From: JBCBEX01 sp039027055 | GTDB taxonomy: Bacteria > Bacteroidota > Rhodothermia > Rhodothermales > Rubricoccaceae | Length of the DNA: 8,507 nucleotides | Reading direction: 5' to 3' | Assembly (NCBI GenBank): GCA_039027055.1 | Contig: JBCCLD010000204.1 | Span: 1-8,507 of the forward strand | Shown: positions 5,428-8,507 of the stretch, in pieces | Numbering within the stretch: the stretch's first letter is position 1 | Layout: the number at the start of each line of letters is the position of its first letter | Program-made: the position numbers and the translations under genes | Notes under the pieces: generated by a model | Databases searched by the model: none | Seen by the model: only the letters and a program-made list of their open reading frames with translations | Told to the model about the DNA's origin: nothing

Positions 5428-7800
5428 ATGCTTCAGGCCCCTTTTCCACGCCCAGACTCGAGCAAAGCAGACGACGCAGCTTCGAAGCCATGCAAGGCCC
5501 CTTTGCGTGAGACCCAGCCCCATGAAGCCGTCGCCACGCTTTCTATCACGGGCATGACCTGCGCGGCGTGCTCCGGCCGTGTGGAGCGAGCGCTCAACAG
5601 GGTGCCGGGCGTCGAGGAAGCGACGGTCAACCTCGCGACCGAGCGGGCCTCGGTGCGCTATCGCTCGGACGAGGTCGCCCGACTCGATCTCGACCAGGTC
5701 GTTCGTGACGCGGGCTACGAGGTGATTGCGGTCGCCGAGCCAGCGAACGAGGCCCTGCCTTTGCGAGACGATGCCGAGCGGGATGCGCGAGTACAGGAGC
5801 GGCGCGCGCTCCAGCGCCGCCTCCGGATTGCGGCAGGCTTCACGCTACCCATCGTGCTCCTCGACATGGGTGCGATGCTAGTGCCACCCGTCCACGAGTC
5901 GCTGATGACGCTGCTGCCCGTGCAAGTCTGGCGCCTCATCTTCTTCGTGCTCGCCAGCGTGGTGCAGTTCGGCCCAGGCCTGCGCTTCTATCGCACCGGC
6001 TGGGCCGCCGTCCGCCACGGCGCGCCCGACATGAACACGCTCGTGGCGCTGGGCACGAGCGCCGCCTACGGGTATTCCGTCGTGGCCACCTTCGTCCCGT
6101 CGATCCTACCGCCGGGGGCCAACCACGTCTACTACGAAGCGTCTGCAACCGTCATCACGCTGATCCTGCTGGGAACCTACCTCGAAGCGCTCGCCAAAGG
6201 CCGCACCTCCGAGGCGATTCGTGCGCTGCTGCGCCTTCAGCCCGACACCGCGCACGTTGAACGCGCCGGGCACTTCGAGGAGATTAAAACGGCAGACGTT
6301 GTTGTCGGAGACCGAGTCCGGGTGCGGCCGGGCGAGCGGGTGCCCGTCGATGGCACCGTTGTGGAAGGCCGCTCCTACGTGGACGAGGCGATGCTGACGG
6401 GGGAGCCGGTGCCCGTCGAGAAGGCCGAAGGCGACGATGTGGTAGGTGGCACCGTGAACCAGGCAGGGAGCTTCACGCTGCGCGCAACGCAAGTGGGAGC
6501 GGACACCGTCTTGCAGCAGATCATTCGCCTGGTCGAGGCTGCGCAGGGCTCGAAGCCCGCCGTGCAGGCACTCGCCGACCGCGTCGTGGCGGTGTTCGTG
6601 CCCGTCGTGCTCGTCATTGCAGCAGCGACGTTCGCGGTGTGGCTCGCCGTCGGACCCGATCCGGCGCTCACGTATGCGCTCGTGGCGGCCGTGTCGGTGC
6701 TCATCATTGCGTGCCCGTGCGCGATGGGGCTCGCGACGCCGACCGCCGTGATGGTGGGGACCGGCAAGGCCGCGCAGCAGGGCGTGCTCTTCCGGCGCGG
6801 CGCGGCGCTGCAGACGCTCACCGAGGTGGAGGTCGTAGCGCTCGACAAGACGGGCACGCTCACCGAGGGCCGGCCCACGCTGACGGACGTGGCGATGGCG
6901 TCCGGCTTTGAGGAGCGCGAGGTGCTGCGGCTCGTGGCGGCCGTCGAAGCGCGCTCCGAGCATCCGATCGCCGAGGCGCTCGTGCGTGCGGCTGAGGCGC
7001 GTGGGCTGCGTTTGCCGCGCGTGGACGGGTTCACGGCATCGCCCGGCTTCGGCGTGAGCGGGACGGTGGACGGCCGCGCCGTTTCCGTGGGAGCCGACCG
7101 GTTCATGGCGGAGCAGAACCTCGATGTGAGTGCCTTTGCGGAGGAAGCTGGAACGTTGGCGAGCGCAGGAAAGACGCCGCTCTACGCCGCCATCGACGGG
7201 CGACTCGCGGCGATCCTAGCGGTGGCCGACCCCGTCAAGGAGCACGCGCCCGTGACGGTCCGCGCCTTGCACGATCTCGGGCTGAGTGTGGCGATGGTCA
7301 CCGGCGACAACGAGGCCACGGCCAACGCCATCGCGGCGCGACTCGGCATCGACGACGTACGGGCGGAGGTGTTGCCTGCCGACAAGGGTATTGCGGTGAA
7401 GTCGCTCCAAGGAGCAGGGTACGTCGTCGCGTTCGTTGGGGACGGTATCAACGACGCGCCCGCCTTGGCGCAAGCCGATGTCGGCGTTGCCATCGGGACG
7501 GGCACCGACATCGCCATCGAGGCGGCGGACGTGGTGCTGATGGGCGGTGACCTGAGCGGCCTCGTCCGCGCGCGGTCGCTTGCCCAAGCCACGCTGCGCA
7601 CGATCCGGCAGAATCTCTTCTGGGCGTTCGCCTACAACGTCGTGCTGATCCCCGTGGCGGCGGGTGTCCTCTACCCGTTCACGGGCACGCTGCTATCGCC
7701 CGTCTTCGCCGCCGCGGCCATGGGCCTGTCGAGCGTGTTCGTACTCGCCAACGCGCTCCGGCTGCTCCGTTGGTCACCCACCACCCAGCATCGTGTCTGA
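5428..7800 (+). CDS. copA: Cu+-exporting P1B-type ATPase
   Basis: A complete 790-residue P1B-1 ATPase that exports Cu(I) from the cytoplasm across the inner membrane. In order: a 35-residue low-similarity tail; one HMA domain with GMTCAAC (Cys45, Cys48); membrane segments near 133-154, 167-184, 202-223 and 240-258; the actuator domain with TGE (324-326); segments 386-409 and 414-440, the latter holding the CPC metal site (429-431); the phosphorylation loop DKTGTLT (Asp473); the SEHP motif (His512); TGDN (625-628); GDGINDAP (671-678); and two last segments (729-750, 756-779). Tyr736-Asn737 and Met765 with Ser768-Ser769 complete the Cu(I) signature and argue against Zn/Cd or Co types. Only one HMA repeat is present. 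The start is the ATG at 5428; an in-frame TTG at 5503 would give 765 residues and trim only the unconserved tail. The next gene overlaps the stop. The cytosolic HMA protein at 3109-3321 is the probable Cu donor. Confidence 0.96.
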   Translation: MLQAPFPRPDSSKADDAASKPCKAPLRETQPHEAVATLSITGMTCAACSGRVERALNRVPGVEEATVNLATERASVRYRSDEVARLDLDQVVRDAGYEVIAVAEPANEALPLRDDAERDARVQERRALQRRLRIAAGFTLPIVLLDMGAMLVPPVHESLMTLLPVQVWRLIFFVLASVVQFGPGLRFYRTGWAAVRHGAPDMNTLVALGTSAAYGYSVVATFVPSILPPGANHVYYEASATVITLILLGTYLEALAKGRTSEAIRALLRLQPDTAHVERAGHFEEIKTADVVVGDRVRVRPGERVPVDGTVVEGRSYVDEAMLTGEPVPVEKAEGDDVVGGTVNQAGSFTLRATQVGADTVLQQIIRLVEAAQGSKPAVQALADRVVAVFVPVVLVIAAATFAVWLAVGPDPALTYALVAAVSVLIIACPCAMGLATPTAVMVGTGKAAQQGVLFRRGAALQTLTEVEVVALDKTGTLTEGRPTLTDVAMASGFEEREVLRLVAAVEARSEHPIAEALVRAAEARGLRLPRVDGFTASPGFGVSGTVDGRAVSVGADRFMAEQNLDVSAFAEEAGTLASAGKTPLYAAIDGRLAAILAVADPVKEHAPVTVRALHDLGLSVAMVTGDNEATANAIAARLGIDDVRAEVLPADKGIAVKSLQGAGYVVAFVGDGINDAPALAQADVGVAIGTGTDIAIEAADVVLMGGDLSGLVRARSLAQATLRTIRQNLFWAFAYNVVLIPVAAGVLYPFTGTLLSPVFAAAAMGLSSVFVLANALRLLRWSPTTQHRV

Positions 7801-8374
7801 CCCCGTCCTCGCGCGTCTCGAACAAACCGTGCCACTCCCGCCGCCCGAGAGCACGGGCGACGTCTTCCACGACCTCGTGAGTTGCCTCGTCGAGCAGCAG
7901 ATCCACCACCGGAGCACGAAGCACGTATTCAAGTGTGCGCTGGAGCGAGCAGGTCTTGACCGCGTCACGCCTGAGACCTTCGACACGTTCGAAAAAGAGG
8001 GGCTCGCTGACGTACGGCTGTCACGCCAGAAGCGCGAAGCTCTAGCGGCCACCACGGCATTCTTCCACGAGCACCCGGACATCGATTGGGCGACGCTCTC
8101 CGATACTCAGGTCCGCGCGGCGCTGAAACAGATCCGGGGCGTCGGCATCTGGACCAGCGACATGGTGCTGCTCTTCACGCTGGAGCGCCCCGACATTTTT
8201 CCCGTTGATGACTACCACCTCAAGCAAATCATGGGCACGCTCTACGGCATCGAGCCTGGGAAGGGGCAGAAGCGGCGCATGAAAGCCGTCGCCGATGCGT
8301 GGCGCCCAGAACGCTCGCGTGCTGTGCGGCTTCTGCTTGCCTGGAAGGAGTGGCAACGCGAACTCGCCCGCTAG
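7793..8374 (+). CDS. DNA-3-methyladenine glycosylase, AlkA-like (HhH-GPD superfamily)
   Basis: A 193-residue base-excision repair enzyme expected to cut the N-glycosidic bond of alkylated purines. The early segment FHDLVSCLVEQQIHHRSTKHVF (25-46) matches the family's QQ-containing helix. The helix-hairpin-helix is at about 111-127 with IRGVGIWTSDM, and the catalytic region FPVDDYHLK (136-144) corresponds to the E. coli AlkA segment around its catalytic Asp, so Asp140 is the likely catalytic residue. There is no C-terminal 4-Cys iron-sulfur motif, which argues against endonuclease III or MutY. It is shorter than AlkA (about 280 residues) because the N-terminal TBP-like domain is missing, as in Mag1-type members. 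I start it at GTG 7793: similarity begins at once (DPVLARLEQ), and an upstream ATG at 7664 would add 43 residues overlapping copA in another frame. The GTG overlaps the copA stop by 8 nt, implying translational coupling. Confidence 0.88.
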   Translation: MSDPVLARLEQTVPLPPPESTGDVFHDLVSCLVEQQIHHRSTKHVFKCALERAGLDRVTPETFDTFEKEGLADVRLSRQKREALAATTAFFHEHPDIDWATLSDTQVRAALKQIRGVGIWTSDMVLLFTLERPDIFPVDDYHLKQIMGTLYGIEPGKGQKRRMKAVADAWRPERSRAVRLLLAWKEWQRELAR

Positions 8375-8445
8375 GTCGTGTGGACATTCGATCTGATCGG
8401 CGCTCACGGCCCCCGTTCGGCGCTTGCTGCGTTCTGCTCGTCGTC

Positions 8446-8485
8446 CGATTCTACGGAATCGCGCTCCCCGGATCGGGGTCCGGGG
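8446..8485. other. Two adjacent hairpins after the glycosylase gene
   Basis: CGATTC (8446-8451) pairs with GAATCG (8456-8461) over TACG. CCCCGGA (8466-8472) pairs with TCCGGGG (8479-8485) over a 6-nt loop. They lie 72-111 nt past the glycosylase stop. There is no T-run, so an intrinsic terminator is uncertain; they could equally be part of an intergenic repeat or the start of the next locus. In the rest of 8375-8507 I see only a short direct repeat TCGGCGCT (8397-8404, 8417-8424) and no gene. Confidence 0.35.
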
Positions 8486-8507
8486 CAGGCTCTCACACGC
8501 CTTGCGA

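Noticed and set aside
6106..6963. 285-codon open frame on the minus strand inside copA
   Set aside because: Antisense to highly conserved ATPase motifs; His/Arg-rich low-complexity translation with no recognisable domain.
7664..7792. Extended N-terminus of the DNA glycosylase from an ATG at 7664
   Set aside because: The extra 43 residues are the out-of-frame reading of the conserved last membrane segment of copA and do not resemble glycosylases; GTG at 7793 fits better.

Overview
GC-rich bacterial chromosomal DNA (about 60-65% G+C by eye) holding six protein-coding genes and three intergenic palindromic repeats. Starts lack clear Shine-Dalgarno sequences, two starts are GTG, a lipoprotein glycosidase is present, and the intergenic palindromes resemble short dispersed repeats I associate with Bacteroidota/Rhodothermota genomes. 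Together these suggest a Rhodothermota-like or related Gram-negative bacterium. That placement is inference and not proven by any marker gene here.

Left part (1-2826, minus strand): repeat-rich, non-coding DNA (1-265), then a small PAPS-dependent sulfotransferase (266-904), a 110-bp spacer containing a heptamer-periodic inverted repeat (905-1014), and an ABC exporter with fused membrane and ATPase domains that resembles the lipid-linked oligosaccharide flippase PglK (1015-2826). The pair looks like part of a surface-glycan assembly and modification locus, with the flippase upstream and the sulfotransferase downstream in transcription order.

Middle (2827-5268): a 282-bp divergent intergenic region leads to a 70-residue HMA-domain metallochaperone (3109-3321, plus). 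Convergent to it is a 620-residue lipoprotein glycoside hydrolase of family GH3, of the barley exo-beta-glucanase type (3406-5268, minus).

Right part (5269-8507, plus): a 159-bp divergent region, then a complete Cu+ exporting P1B-type ATPase (CopA, 5428-7800). Its stop codon lies inside the start of an AlkA-like DNA-3-methyladenine glycosylase (7793-8374), an 8-nt overlap that implies one mRNA. The last 133 bp hold two small hairpins and no recognisable gene.

The chaperone and the ATPase probably cooperate in copper handling although the GH3 gene lies between them. All genes belong to known families. I did not find an evidently new multi-gene system. The most unusual items are the covarying palindromic repeats on the left, the heptad repeat, and the translational coupling of copper export with DNA alkylation repair.
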